Below are positions 9,944 to 20,039 of a stretch of DNA of 64,000 nucleotides, piece by piece. Every line of letters starts with the position of its first letter. The stretch's first letter is position 1. The notes under the pieces are model-generated. The model saw only the letters and a program-made list of their open reading frames with translations, was not told where the DNA came from and did not search any database. The stretch is taken from the NCBI GenBank assembly GCA_014058105.1, contig JACGCM010002659.1, positions 2,604,001 through 2,668,000 of the forward strand, given 5' to 3'. The stretch comes from Kingdonia uniflora (lineage: Eukaryota; Streptophyta; Magnoliopsida; Ranunculales; Circaeasteraceae). The translations under genes and the position numbers were made by a program.

Positions 9944-10762
9944 TGTAGTGGCTTATTTCGCATCTCAAGCTCAAGCCTCATCTTCGAACTACATACGAGC
10001 TTTCGACCTCAAACATAGCACGTGGCACAATCAGCAATAAGACAACAACGTCAAGAAACATATACGGCACGAATTTCTCAACCAGCATTACTCATCCCTG
10101 ACGATACTCATGCTATTGGTTGAGAGCCATCTTGCAATAGCTTATTTTGTATCTCGAACTGAAGCTTCATCCTCGATCTCATCAGCATACAGGAAGTATA
10201 AAAGCTTATTACGTATCTCGGACTCAAGCTTCGTCCTCGATCTCATTAGCAGACAGGAAGTACTGCTGAAGACACGATCAACTTTCCTCAGTTTGAAACA
10301 TCACTTTCGACCACCACAACAACAGTTGGACTTCCGCAAGTGTACAGTTATCAATAGAGCCGTTGTACAGCAATAGAGGTCAGAACGTTATACTATCTAG
10401 TCAAAGAGTATCCAACATATATTTTGTAATGTCTATCATTAATAATATTAAAGGTCATCAAACGGTAATATTGTAAGGACTATAAGTAGAACCAGAGAAC
10501 AATAGATTACGGACAAGCAATTCTATATAGAAGAAACCTTACTCTAACATTCTATATACTCAGAGCGCCCTTTGTAATAAGTTAGCAACTTCAATAAGAT
10601 CATCCTCTCTTTCTCAAAATCTTCAGGAGAGGTCCTGGTTTTTAACCTATTCAAAGGTTTTCCAGGCTAAATTATCTTGTTGACTGTTGTTTACTGTTCT
10701 AAAGCATTCTAAACATTTTTGGTGTAAAGGTTAAGTCCGAATCCCGGAATTAGGCCATTACA
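9944..10762 (+). mobile_element. 5' LTR of element E2 (copy 1), with an extra U3 repeat
   Basis: TGTAGTGGCTTATTTCG...AATTAGGCCATTACA, 819 bp, then the PBS. The U3 holds three diverged copies of an about 66-bp unit (AGCTTATTTCGTATCTC, then AAGCTTCATCCTCGATCTC), at 9944, 10131 and 10197. Copy 2 (14950-15681) has only two. The five bases before it are CCAAT, the expected target duplication, but the matching 3' LTR is missing. Confidence 0.8.
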
Positions 10763-10763
10763 T

Positions 10764-11547
10764 TTGGCGCCGTCTGTGGGAACCAAAATTCTCAAACCCA
10801 TCGTCTCAAAACACCGTTGATCATCTTCTTTTAGAATGTCATCGCCAGATTAGAGCATGCTGATCGTTCCAGGAAACGAGAACGCCGCACTATCAAATCT
10901 ATGCGCCATTTTGATTTCTAAAATCGAACGATGCGCAGCTCTAGGGCAACGCTAGCAAGTGTACAGGACGCGTTAAAGGTTTTACAAGGTTAACAAGCCG
11001 CCGGCCAGAAGAAAAAAGACGTGCAACCTGAAGGCTCGTGAATCTTCGTTCATGACAGAATAGGACCACTTCCAAAAGGCAATCATGCAGGAGGTGCGCT
11101 TCGATCCCACCATCAACAACAGGAAATGGAGCCCAACCTGATCCAGAAGGTCCACCAGGAAGTAGATGGCGGCCCAGCAGAGATCATACAGATTGAAAAT
11201 CTACGACGAGTTTGAGTCCCAGCAAAAGACCGTCTAAGTGAAGGGAGTGGCAATCACAATCCTATAGAAGGACGCGTCACCCGCCCAACGACCGCAGCTC
11301 GACAATATATGACTCAGGAACATGTCGAGAGGTGAATCAAAGAAATGCTCAAAGCTCAGACTCCGACTAAAGGGATCCACAACATATTATAAAAAAGCCC
11401 GATCCCACAGGAACTATTAGATAGCGAGGTCCCCGCAGGGTTTCATACCCCGAAGATCCGAAAGTACAAAGGGACTGATCTAGTGGAGCACGTCCAAGAG
11501 TTCCAAGATGCTTTAGGTCTGCATTCCTCGTCCAACCACATCCTATG
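10764..11547 (+). pseudogene. E2 primer-binding site and truncated gag (copy 1)
   Basis: TTGGCGCCGTCTGTGGGAA follows the LTR; its first nine bases fit the 3' end of a plant tRNA-Asp, the usual primer of this group. The Gag frame starts near 10836 (MSSPD-stop-SMLIVPGNENA) and near 11440-11547 shows FHTPKIRKYKGTDLVEHV and FQDALGLHSSSNHIL, the core of the plant retrotransposon Gag domain. Several stops break it, and homology to copy 2 ends abruptly at 11547. Confidence 0.75.
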
Positions 11548-11691
11548 ATAAGGATTTCTAAGGAGTTCTACGTATTATATCAATTAGTAAAGCATTAGTG
11601 GAGGTACTTATTGGGGAAGGAGGTTGTAGTACATTCCTATCACAAATTGTTACTATTCTTATATACACATTCCAAGCTACAGTAATCTCGT
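11548..11691. other. Junction filler between the duplication copies
   Basis: 144 bp not shared by the two copies. Its last 40 bp (TTATATACACATTCCAAGCT, then ACAGTAATCTCG) closely match bases 6-45 of this window, next to the chromovirus-like remnant. The duplication breakpoint therefore carries a piece of the same degenerate gypsy sequence. Confidence 0.65.
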
Positions 11692-12172
11692 CATATTCGC
11701 TAAATTTTGATTAATTTTTCAAGATAAATCTTTGATAACTATCCATAATCAATCTCATTATCCAGGAAAGATTTACAGAGTCTGACATACATTTCATTAA
11801 TCAAATTCAATATATATTCCAGCAATGCCTCAATAAATGTATAATCTACAAAGAAACTAGCGGCAACAGTTTTATAGTATATTTATTACTCAAAAATACA
11901 CTTATAAGTACCTTTTCTTACATTCTAAAAGAGACTAAACCCTTGTCTGAGAGAGACACGTAAATAAATGATACAAAGCGACACAAACAAGGATAAAAGC
12001 TTCATCAGTGAAGTAATAATCGGATTAATGATTTACCAGATAAAAGACTGGTACAGGTGAATTCATGCAAGAGCTACCTAATAGAGATGCGATTCATGTA
12101 AATTATATATAAGATGGTTGGAACTTGAAACTTGCAGAGCTGTCCCTCGCCATTGTTCAGTGTACATGCCTC

Positions 12173-12760
12173 TAGGGCTGTCAATGGATCGGATTTAAAC
12201 TGGATAGTGCTGAATCCGAATCTGAACTCAAAACTACAGTACCCGAATCCGATCTGAATCTGAAGGTAATTTCACCATCCAAATCCAGTCCGAATCCGAA
12301 CAAAGTAGCAATGCTTCCAAAAATCATCAAAGCTTCTACAGTAAGAAAATTCTAAAATGAATCCCTACAACAACAATAATGAGTTCTTCACATTTGTGTT
12401 CTACTAAGATTAGATTTAGAGCCAACTATGGAGTAAATCTTCAACAACAGAGTAAACCTTCAATAATCAAGAATCTGAGATTTCCTAGAACTAATTGAAA
12501 CATAGCTAACTTCGGAACTTCTTGATTGGAGATGAGAAGAGGAGAGATGTAGTGATAGAGTTGTACATAAAATACCTAAAAGATGTTTCTCAGATTCGGA
12601 TTTGTACCGGATTGGATATGTACGAATCCAAATCCGATCTAAAAAATAATTCGGATAATATAACTAGGACCCATATACAATCCGAAGTTGTAAAACCTAT
12701 ATCCAAATCCAAATTTTTCAGATCGGATTTCGGATTAAATCCGATCCATTGACAGCCCTT
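12173..12760. mobile_element. hAT-type MITE (copy 2), 8-bp target duplication
   Basis: 588 bp, TAGGGCTGTCAATGGATCGG...CCGATCCATTGACAGCCCTT, with inverted repeats better preserved than in copy 1. Flanked by CATGCCTC at 12165-12172 and 12761-12768. It sits in the same place within the duplicated block as the 8248 copy. Confidence 0.9.
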
Positions 12761-12833
12761 CATGCCTCCCTTAATTTTTTCATCATCTTTTTATCTTTCT
12801 TTTATCCTTTATGGGTCCGGATCTATGGATAAG

Positions 12834-14656
12834 TGTAGGAGCACGCTCCCGCTAACCATGATCTTGTAGATCGTTAGACAACTGATCGATTATAAACCGA
12901 CGTCTTAAAAGACCCGCAAGTGCACGGTGTACCGTTAAGTACAAGGATAAGTGGGGTCGTGTCCCTAGAGACTTGTGGTGCAAATTATACTTTGAGCTAC
13001 TAGTTTTATCCAATAACAACGAGTTTGTGTAGGTTTTTAAATAAAAAGAAGAACGAAACAAATTAGAAGATAAATTGGAGTGGAAACCAAGACATCGATT
13101 CCACTCTACCCTTTTTAACCGTTAGATAGCATAAATAATTAAAGTAAATTACGAGTTCCCGTATCGCATAACCTTGGTCGGGCGTATGCAATACATCAAA
13201 AAATATAAGAGATTTAGTAATTGGGAACTGCCAGTAAACCAACTTACTCAACCATGGTCCGGTTGATAAGTATGGATTATATTATCTTCTCCATGTTCCT
13301 AACCTATTTTGTTATGGTCCAACAAGATGGTTTCATAGATTCATTATTTCCCCTAATCCTAGCTATGGTCAAACATAAGACGAAGGAATATGAATATGCA
13401 ATATTCTAGGATAAAGATAAAGTAATTACTCTAACTAGGTTACACAATCTACACTAAGGCTACATTGGGTGGAGCTTCCTCTAGCCTTGGCTAAGAAGAT
13501 TAGCTACTCATCCCTTTGATCATTGCCATACTACTATTACTACGATAAAATTAAAAGACAAGAACAGGAGAAGAACAAGAACTTTATTGGTTATTGAACT
13601 TTAATTTACACTCTCCAAGATGTTGCCTCATGGGTGGGATTCCCCTCCTATTTATAGAGTATAGGAAGGGTTTACAAAATATTACCATTAATATAAAATC
13701 CCCTAAACGATGCCTAAAATCATGCATATATATTACAACTCATGAGAATAATATATATATCTAATTCTATTCAATGGGCTTCCATGCATTGGCCTTTGGT
13801 TGACAACTTCAAATAAGAATCATTGTTGGAGTGCATCACCCTTGTTCTTCGTTAAAAACTGGAAAAATGTACGACTTGTTTATCACGTGACCGATTTCTG
13901 TAAATACAAACAAAAACACTATTAGTGTCACATTTATTTAATAAATGACTAGGTAGATATAAATTTAAAAGTTGTACACGTAAATATTACGTGTCTATCA
14001 GCAACCTCCCTACCACTAGATGAGCACGCCTTAGGGGAAGCTCTCCTAACGGCCTACTAGCCAAGACGAAACCACGACTCTAAGATCGTTTAATGACCTC
14101 CCCAATAAGACGAGCACGTCTTTGTAGAAGCCCTCTTAATAACATATGAGTCATGATAAGTGTAGGAGAACGCTTCCATTAACCATAAGCTTGCAGGTCA
14201 TTAGACAACCTCCCTACCACTAGGAGAGCACGTCTTAGGAGAATTGAAACCATGAGACTTCAAGATCGTTTAACGACCTCCCCAATAAGATGAACACATC
14301 TTAGTAGAAGCCTTCTTAACAGTCCATGAGTCATGACAAGATTGGTTTGTAATGACAAGCAGTAGTAGGCCTGCGTATGTGGAAAAGCGAAGCCTAAGAT
14401 CCCGGAGGGTATCTTAGGAGTTACACATTCGGGCACTTCTAGGTCAATGGCTCCCCCTATAAATAGGGAGAAAAAAGGAGCTTAGAAGGGACCCTTTTTG
14501 GAAAACCTTCCCCTTCCCCAGAGAAAAGACCCTGTTGAAGAAGAAGAGAAGAAAAAGACCCGGCGATAGTCGAGTGATGCCCTTCTCCGGTAAGACGCGT
14601 CAAGCCCAAAGCCCTTAATCACTCATTGTTGACTCGCGAAGATCATGGAGACTACA
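12834..14656 (+). mobile_element. LTR of element E1 (copy 2), split by a solo LTR
   Basis: Starts TGTAGGAGCACGC and ends GGAGACTACA. Removing the inserted solo LTR and one target copy leaves about 700 bp collinear with 8906-9647, including the internal duplication and the TATAAATA box (14458-14465). The first base pair keeps the canonical TG lost in copy 1. Confidence 0.8.
12883..14000 (-). mobile_element. Solo LTR, family 1, target duplication ACAAC/GCAAC
   Basis: 1118 bp, reading TGATAGACACGTAATATTTA on the - strand and ending in ATCA. It is flanked by ACAAC (12878-12882) and GCAAC (14001-14005), a 5-bp duplication with one later change; copy 1 of the duplication shows the empty site. A - strand TATA box CTATAAATAG lies near 13648-13657. 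There is no internal region, so this is an LTR left by LTR-LTR recombination. Layout and end sequence relate it to the solo LTR at 33181-34371. Confidence 0.88.
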
Positions 14657-14657
14657 A

Positions 14658-14949
14658 TTAGCGTCATCTGCGTTCACGCAACTGCAAACTCTACCAAAGC
14701 TGCGCATAGATGGTAGTTTCTACACGAAACCAGGCCTAGGAGCAAGCTATAGAAGATATGCAAGATGCGCTCCTATAATTATAAGAGCAAATGCTAACAA
14801 AGGAGAACCAGATTTGCCAGCTCCAAGTGGCAAACGATGAGATAAGAGAAACCCTCCTCGTTAGACATCATGAGCCAGCTGGCGCCTCTGTGCAGGCCTT
14901 ATCTGCCGGGGACTCTACATCCCATGACATGGCCCCCGGCGATCCCAAA
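14658..14949 (+). pseudogene. E1 primer-binding site and N-terminal gag remnant (copy 2)
   Basis: Equivalent of 9649-9943: TTAGCGTCATCTGCG after the LTR, then QICQLQVANDEIRETLLVRH. The longest open stretch begins at 14791 and runs on into the E2 LTR at 14950, so the apparent 87-codon frame is a chimera of gag and LTR. Confidence 0.6.
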
Positions 14950-15681
14950 TGTAGTGGCTTATTTTATATCTCGAGCTCACACCTCATCTTTGAACTGTAT
15001 ACGAGCTTTCGACCTCAAGCAGGACACGTGGCACAATCAGCAATAAGACAGTAATGTCAGGAAACATATACATCATGAGTTTCTCAGCCAGCATCACTCG
15101 TCCCTGACGATACTCGTGTTATTGGTTGAGAGCCGTCTTGTAATAGCTTATTTCGTATCTTGAACTCAAGCTTCATCCTCGATCTCATCAGCATACAAAA
15201 AGTACTGCTGAAGACACTATCAACTTTCGACCTCCACAACAACATTTCGACTTACTCAAGTATACAGTCATCAATAGAGCCATTGTACAGTAGCAGATAT
15301 CAGAATGTTATACTACCTAGTCAAAGAGTATCCTGCATATACTCTGTAATATCCATCATTAAGAATATTAATGGTCATCAAACGGCAATATTATAAGGAC
15401 TATAAGTAGAACCAGATAATAACAAATTACGGACAGGCAATTCTATAATGAAGAAACCTTACTCTAACATTCTATATACTCAGAGTGTCATTTGTAATAA
15501 GTTAGCAACTTCAATAAGATCATCCTCTCTTTCTCAAAATCTTCAGGAGAGGTCGTGGTTTTTAACCAATTCAAAGGTTTTCCACGCTAAATATCTTGTT
15601 GACTGTTGTTTACTGCTCTTAAGTGTTCTAGACATTTTTGGTGTAAAGACTAGGTCTGAATCTCAGAATTAGGCCATTACA
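14950..15681 (+). mobile_element. 5' LTR of element E2
   Basis: TGTAGTGGCTTATTTTATATC...GAATTAGGCCATTACA, 732 bp, followed by the PBS at 15683. It carries two copies of the U3 repeat (14950 and 15138). Preceding bases are CCAAA. No matching 3' LTR was found in the window, so the 3' end of E2 is lost or rearranged. Confidence 0.8.
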
Positions 15682-15682
15682 T

Positions 15683-15700
15683 TTGGCGCCGTCTGTGGGA
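15683..15700 (+). other. Primer-binding site of E2
   Basis: TTGGCGCCGTCTGTGGGA, one base after the LTR end CATTACA. The first bases can pair with the 3' end of plant tRNA-Asp. It is well conserved against the copy at 10764. Confidence 0.75.
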
Positions 15701-15753
15701 ACCGAAATTCTCAAACCCATCATCTCAAAACACTACTGATCATCTTCTTTCAG

Positions 15754-17000
15754 AATGTCACCGCCAAATCAGAGCATGCTGATCGTTCCGGGAAACGAGA
15801 ACGCCGTACATGCAGATTTGCGTACCACTTTGAATTCTGAAACTGAACGATGCATAGCTCTAGAGCAATAGCTGGCATGTGTACAGGACGCGTTGCAGGT
15901 TCTACAAGGTCAGTAAGCCGCCGCCCAAAAGAATAAAGTCGTACAACCTGAAGGCTAGCAAATCTCCGTTTATGACAGAATAGGACTACCTCCGAAAGGC
16001 AATTATACAGGAGGTGTGCTTCGATCCCACCATCAATAACAAGAAATGGAGCCCAACCCAATCCCAGAGGTCTACCAGGAAGTAGATGGCGGCCCAGGAG
16101 AGATCAGACAGATTGAAAATCCATGACGTGTTTGAGTTCCGGCAAAAGACCGTCTAAGTGATGGGAGTGGCAGCCACAATCCTGTAGAAGGACGCGTCAC
16201 CCGCCCGACCACCACTGCTCGACCATATATGACTCAGAAGCATGTCGAAAGGCGAATGAAAGAAATGTTTGAAGCTCAGACTCTGACTAAAGGGATCCAC
16301 AACAGATTACAAAAGATCCCGATCGTATAGGAACTATTAGATGGCGAGGTCCCCGCAGGGTTTCATAGCCCGAAGATCCAAAAGTACAATGGGACTAATC
16401 CAGTGGAGTACGTTCAAGAGTTTCAGGATGCTTTAGGTCTGCATTTCACTTCCAACCACATCCTATGTTGCCTCTTTCCTACCAGCTAATCATGGGAACC
16501 CCTACGATGGTTTCACACACTGCCTGAAGGGTCTATCAAATCTTTTAAACAGTTGCACAAACTATTCGTGAAGAATTACTCGTACATCAGAGACAAGAAA
16601 AAAAAATATACTCTATTTTTAGCCTCAAGCAGATGCCATGAGAGAAGCTCGAGACGCTTACTAAAAAAATTTTGGAGCTAGCTCGAAAAGTAGATCGGCT
16701 CGACCAGAAGATTACTATTTCCACTTTCACCAATGCTTTACTCGTCGATGGTAGGGCGAAGGAATACCTCGTTCTCAACAAACCAACAATATTGGAAGAC
16801 ATGATTTAAAAGGTCAACGGGTACATCGACCTGGAGCGAATGGTATCCGATAGACAGAAACCTTAGAAATCAACATTTTTAGTTCGGGATCAATCAACCA
16901 ATCCAAATTTTAACCATGCTGCATATCAAGGCGGGGACAGGAAACGAATAAAGTTTAACGACGAGCGACCTCGAAAGGGGAGTAACTTCCCAAAACCTTG
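15754..17000 (+). pseudogene. E2 gag
   Basis: ATG at 15754 opens MSPPNQSMLIVPGNENA and meets a stop after 38 codons. Further on, frames near 16340-16570 read FHSPKIQKYNGTNPVEYV, FQDALGLHFTSNHIL and WEPLRWFHTLPEGS, the retrotransposon Gag core (capsid-like). The later part around 16690-16860, with frameshifts, corresponds to the end of this domain. Gag would have formed the virus-like particle and bound the element RNA. At least five stops or frameshifts make it inactive. Confidence 0.8.
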
Positions 17001-17154
17001 TCTTCCAAAGGTAAAAGTGACCATAGCTAGCATTTATCCTATTCTACAAAAAGACAGATTCTTCCGGAACTCACAGTACCTTCAACCCATTGAGAACAAA
17101 CCATACTACATTCACCACAAGGTCCGACATCATGAGACATAACACTTTTTTTCC

Positions 17155-17960
17155 TTGCAACGATTGTTGGAATTCATCTTTGCAGATGGACGAATGCACG
17201 AGTACATTGCGGACATTGAAAATTGCAAGAATGGGAATTACAAAAACCTTACAGAAGCTGTACAGATCGAGGGACCAATAGCTGAGAAGCATTTATACCA
17301 TATTTTACTATACAATTTCGTGGAGACCCAAATTGTCAAAGAATCAAATAGGAGCAAAAGAAGACGTGTCGGCCAATGTCACGTCTTGTCCATACAAGAT
17401 AAAGAATATCGTTTACTCCCAGTAACCAGCTCTCAACGCACAGGAATTTCTTTCGATGACTGCGACGTTCGACATGTTAAATTTTCCCACCATGATGCCT
17501 TGGTGATCATGTTAAAAATGTGAAACATGGTTTCCCACCATGATGCCTTGGTGATCATGTTAAAAATGTGAAACATGGTACTTCGCACAATGATGATAGA
17601 CACTGGCAACATTATCGAACTGTTGTTTCAAAGCACGATTGATCAAATGGGACTAGCTGACACGGTCCAGCCTAACGATATTGATATTTGTTGATTCAAC
17701 AGAGCTAAAGAGGAACGGGTTGGAAAGATTATACTTTCTATTATAGCAGGTCCAGTAACACTGGATGTTGTCTTATATGTTGTCAATGCCAAGTCTCGTT
17801 AATTAGGGATAATTGGGCGTTGATGGCTATACAATATGCGTGATATTCCATCAACTTATCATTTGGCGTTACGCATTAAATGGAAAGGCGGCGTCTACGA
17901 AATCAAAGGAAGTCAGAAATTAGCTCGAGCATGTGAAAATTTTATTACCATTGTACCAGA
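17155..17960 (+). pseudogene. E2 gag C-terminus and aspartic protease
   Basis: The open frame 17155-17523 ends in ISFDDCDVRHVKFSHHDALV, the conserved segment just before the Tat protease. After a stop, 17590-17607 encodes MMIDTG, the protease active-site triad with Asp at 17599, followed by the ELLFQSTIDQMGLAD region. The product would have cut Gag-Pol. An exact 48-bp tandem duplication (17483-17578) lies between the two and repeats a stop codon. Confidence 0.75.
17483..17578 (+). repeat. Perfect 48-bp tandem duplication in E2
   Basis: TTTCCCACCATGATGCCTTG and the following 28 bases are repeated exactly, at 17483-17530 and 17531-17578. The unit contains an in-frame TGA, so both copies stop translation. 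Lack of any difference suggests it is more recent than the surrounding decay. Confidence 0.95.
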
Positions 17961-18129
17961 GCCAACATAACCATAGCTCACGTATCAATTACATAAAACC
18001 ATATAGTAAACTCTTCATAACACCATTTGCCTAGCGCAGAACCTACAGGGTACTTCAAAATCAGTAGCGACAAGCATGGAACATTCATCTGTACTCTTCT
18101 GCCCACAGTAGAGTGTGATGCACTCATCC

Positions 18130-18990
18130 AGTTCCTTAAAGGCAACAGTAATATCTTCACTTGGACATTCTATGAAATGCTGGGCATCGATCCAAATATG
18201 ACCTGCCATTAGCCCAATTTGAAAGATAAAGCTGAAGTTGTCAAGCAAAAATAGAGAACTTTAGCACCAAGACTCTGAGACAAAGTCAATAAAGAGATCG
18301 ACAAACTCATTGAAGTAGGCTTCATTCGAAAGTCCAACAACCCAGAATGGATCTCGATTATTATAGCAATGCCAAAGAAGAGCGGTAAAATCAGAGTGTG
18401 CATGGATTTTATGAACCTCAACAAGTACACTCCAAAGGACAGTTTCATGCTTCCTATCATTAGCCATCTACTCGATTCTACTGCAAGACACGAACTCCTG
18501 TCCATGACGGATGCCGCATCAGGCTACAATCAAATACCTATGCTATTTGACGATCAAGAGAAAATTGTTTTCATCACAGAACATGGCCTATACTGCTATA
18601 AGGTCATGCCATTTGGTCTCAAGAATGCTAGAGCTACTTACCAGCGCTTGATGACAAATGCTCAAAGAACACCATGGAAAGATAATGGCGGTCTATATTG
18701 ATGATATGTTATGTAAAAGCCTTAAGAAAGAGAACCATATCACGGGTTTATACGTAGCTTTCGAAATCCTCTGTTTCTACAAGATGAGACTCAACCCCGA
18801 CAATTGTCAGTTCGGAGTCCTGTCAGAAAAGTTCATGGGCCACTTAATCAGCAAGTGCGATATTGAAGCTGATCTAGATCGTATTCGAACATTATTGTTT
18901 ATGCCATCTCCCAGAATAAAGAAAGACGTCCAGAAGTTAGCAGACAAGATTGCCGCAATCAGCCATTTCGTTTCAAAGTCTTTGGATCGC
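18130..18990 (+). pseudogene. E2 reverse transcriptase
   Basis: Frames read IFTWTFYEMLGIDPNM, PKKSGKIRVCMDF, LLSMTDAASGYNQI (first catalytic Asp), CYKVMPFGLKNARATYQRLM and, after a frameshift near 18658, VYIDDML (the catalytic YIDD pair). Then RLNPDNCQFGV and GHLISKCDIEAD follow, as in plant gypsy RTs. All three catalytic Asp are present, but upstream stops (for example after NMTCH) and the frameshift before YIDD break the protein. Confidence 0.9.
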
Positions 18991-19583
18991 TGTCGAAGGT
19001 TGTTCAATCTATTATACGAAGGGACAACAAAACAGAAGCTAAAGAAAGATCCTGAGATCGAGTAGACAATAGAATACGAAGCAACATTTCAAGAACTCAA
19101 ACTTTACTTGGGTTCACCACCAGTGATGAGTACACCTAGCGAAGGGGAAGAACTCACAATTTATCTCGCAGTTACTGAAGAATCTATAAGTTCTGTCCTC
19201 ATTTGACTCGACATAAAAATAGAGAAGCCTGTCTACTTTATCAGCAAGACTCTTACTCCAGTAGAATCCTGATATACCAAGATCGAGATACTACTTTTAG
19301 CTCTCGTCTATGCATCACAAAAGTTGAGATAATACTTTCAAGCCCACTCAGTTCGAGTGGTGACCAACTATCATTTGTGATAAATCTTATCCATACAAAA
19401 TCTAGACAGGTAAAGCAATGGCCAGTCACTCTTGGTGAACACGACATCCGTTTTAAACCAAGGCACTCGAAAAAAAGTCAGGCAGTAGCAGATTTTCTCA
19501 CAGACTTCCTTGTAGAAGATCCTAATTGGGAAGAAGACAGTACAGATATTCATGAAGAACAGTTTGAAGAAAAGTCAAACTAG
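18991..19583 (+). pseudogene. E2 first RNase H (connection-type)
   Basis: Runs on from the RT thumb with EGEELTIYLAVTEESISSVL, PVYFISKTLTPVES, then VKQWPVTLGEHDIRF and SQAVADFLTDF. This is the degenerate RNase H that in Tat elements became a connection domain when a second RNase H was gained. Frame changes near 19200 and stops near 19205 and 19271 disrupt it. Confidence 0.8.
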
Positions 19584-19965
19584 GTAACCCAGAAGGAATG
19601 GCGTATTTTAACTGATGGATCCTTTGGACCTACAAGATCAGGCATCGGGATTATGCTGATCATACCTTCTAATGATAGAATTGAAATGGCAGTCAGACTC
19701 AATTTTGAAGTTACCAACAATGAAGTTGAGTATGAGGCAATGATTCACGGCCTAGATATAGCCCTAGAAATTATAGTCGCCAATTTGTCTTTTTAAAGGG
19801 ACTAATTACTCATTGTCAACCATTACACAGAAAGATTCCAGAATAATAGAAAAATGATCGACTATGCAGCAGCCGTAGCTGACAGAATGAGCAGGTTCAA
19901 GAGAATTTCTATCAAACATTTACCACGCGGTAAAAATAGGCATTTTGATTCTCTCACATATCTAG
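19584..19965 (+). pseudogene. E2 second RNase H (archaeal type, aRH)
   Basis: Reads WRILTDGSFGPTRSGIGIML (catalytic Asp in TDGS) and NNEVEYEAMIHGLDIALEI (catalytic Glu region), then a stop near 19797 and a short final part ending IKHLPRGKNRHFDSL. The last segment carries the place of the final Asp, here HFD. This second domain places the element in the Tat lineage. Confidence 0.85.
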
Positions 19966-20039
19966 CAGGCGTCCTTGGTACAGAAGCTCGGTATCTCAAG
20001 ATCGAAGTATTATCAACCCCCAGTATTTACTTCATCAGC

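Larger units (their letters stand above)
7779..11547 (+). repeat. Large tandem duplication, copy 1
   Basis: This stretch matches 11692-16470 from end to end in the same orientation. Shared order: about 470 bp of plain flank, a hAT MITE, the E1 LTR, the E1 gag start, the E2 LTR, the E2 primer-binding site and gag. The match begins at ATATTCG(T/C)TAAAT near 7779 and stops inside E2 gag at CACATCCTATG (11547). Identity by eye is around 90 percent, with small indels. Copy 1 lacks the solo LTR found in copy 2. Confidence 0.9.
11692..16470 (+). repeat. Large tandem duplication, copy 2
   Basis: Matches 7779-11547, but is interrupted by a 1118-bp solo LTR at 12883-14000 and continues past the gag breakpoint into a full E2 pol. 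Homology to copy 1 ends near 16470. The MITE, E1 and E2 insertions are in identical positions in both copies, so they predate the duplication; the solo LTR came later. Confidence 0.9.

Noticed and set aside
9782..10376. Two open frames that look conserved between the duplication copies
   Set aside because: They cross from E1 gag into the E2 LTR, or lie within the LTR. Their conservation comes from the tandem duplication, not from coding selection.
12522..13409. Small open frames in the second MITE and solo LTR
   Set aside because: No domain, and not conserved in the partner copies; non-coding mobile DNA explains them.
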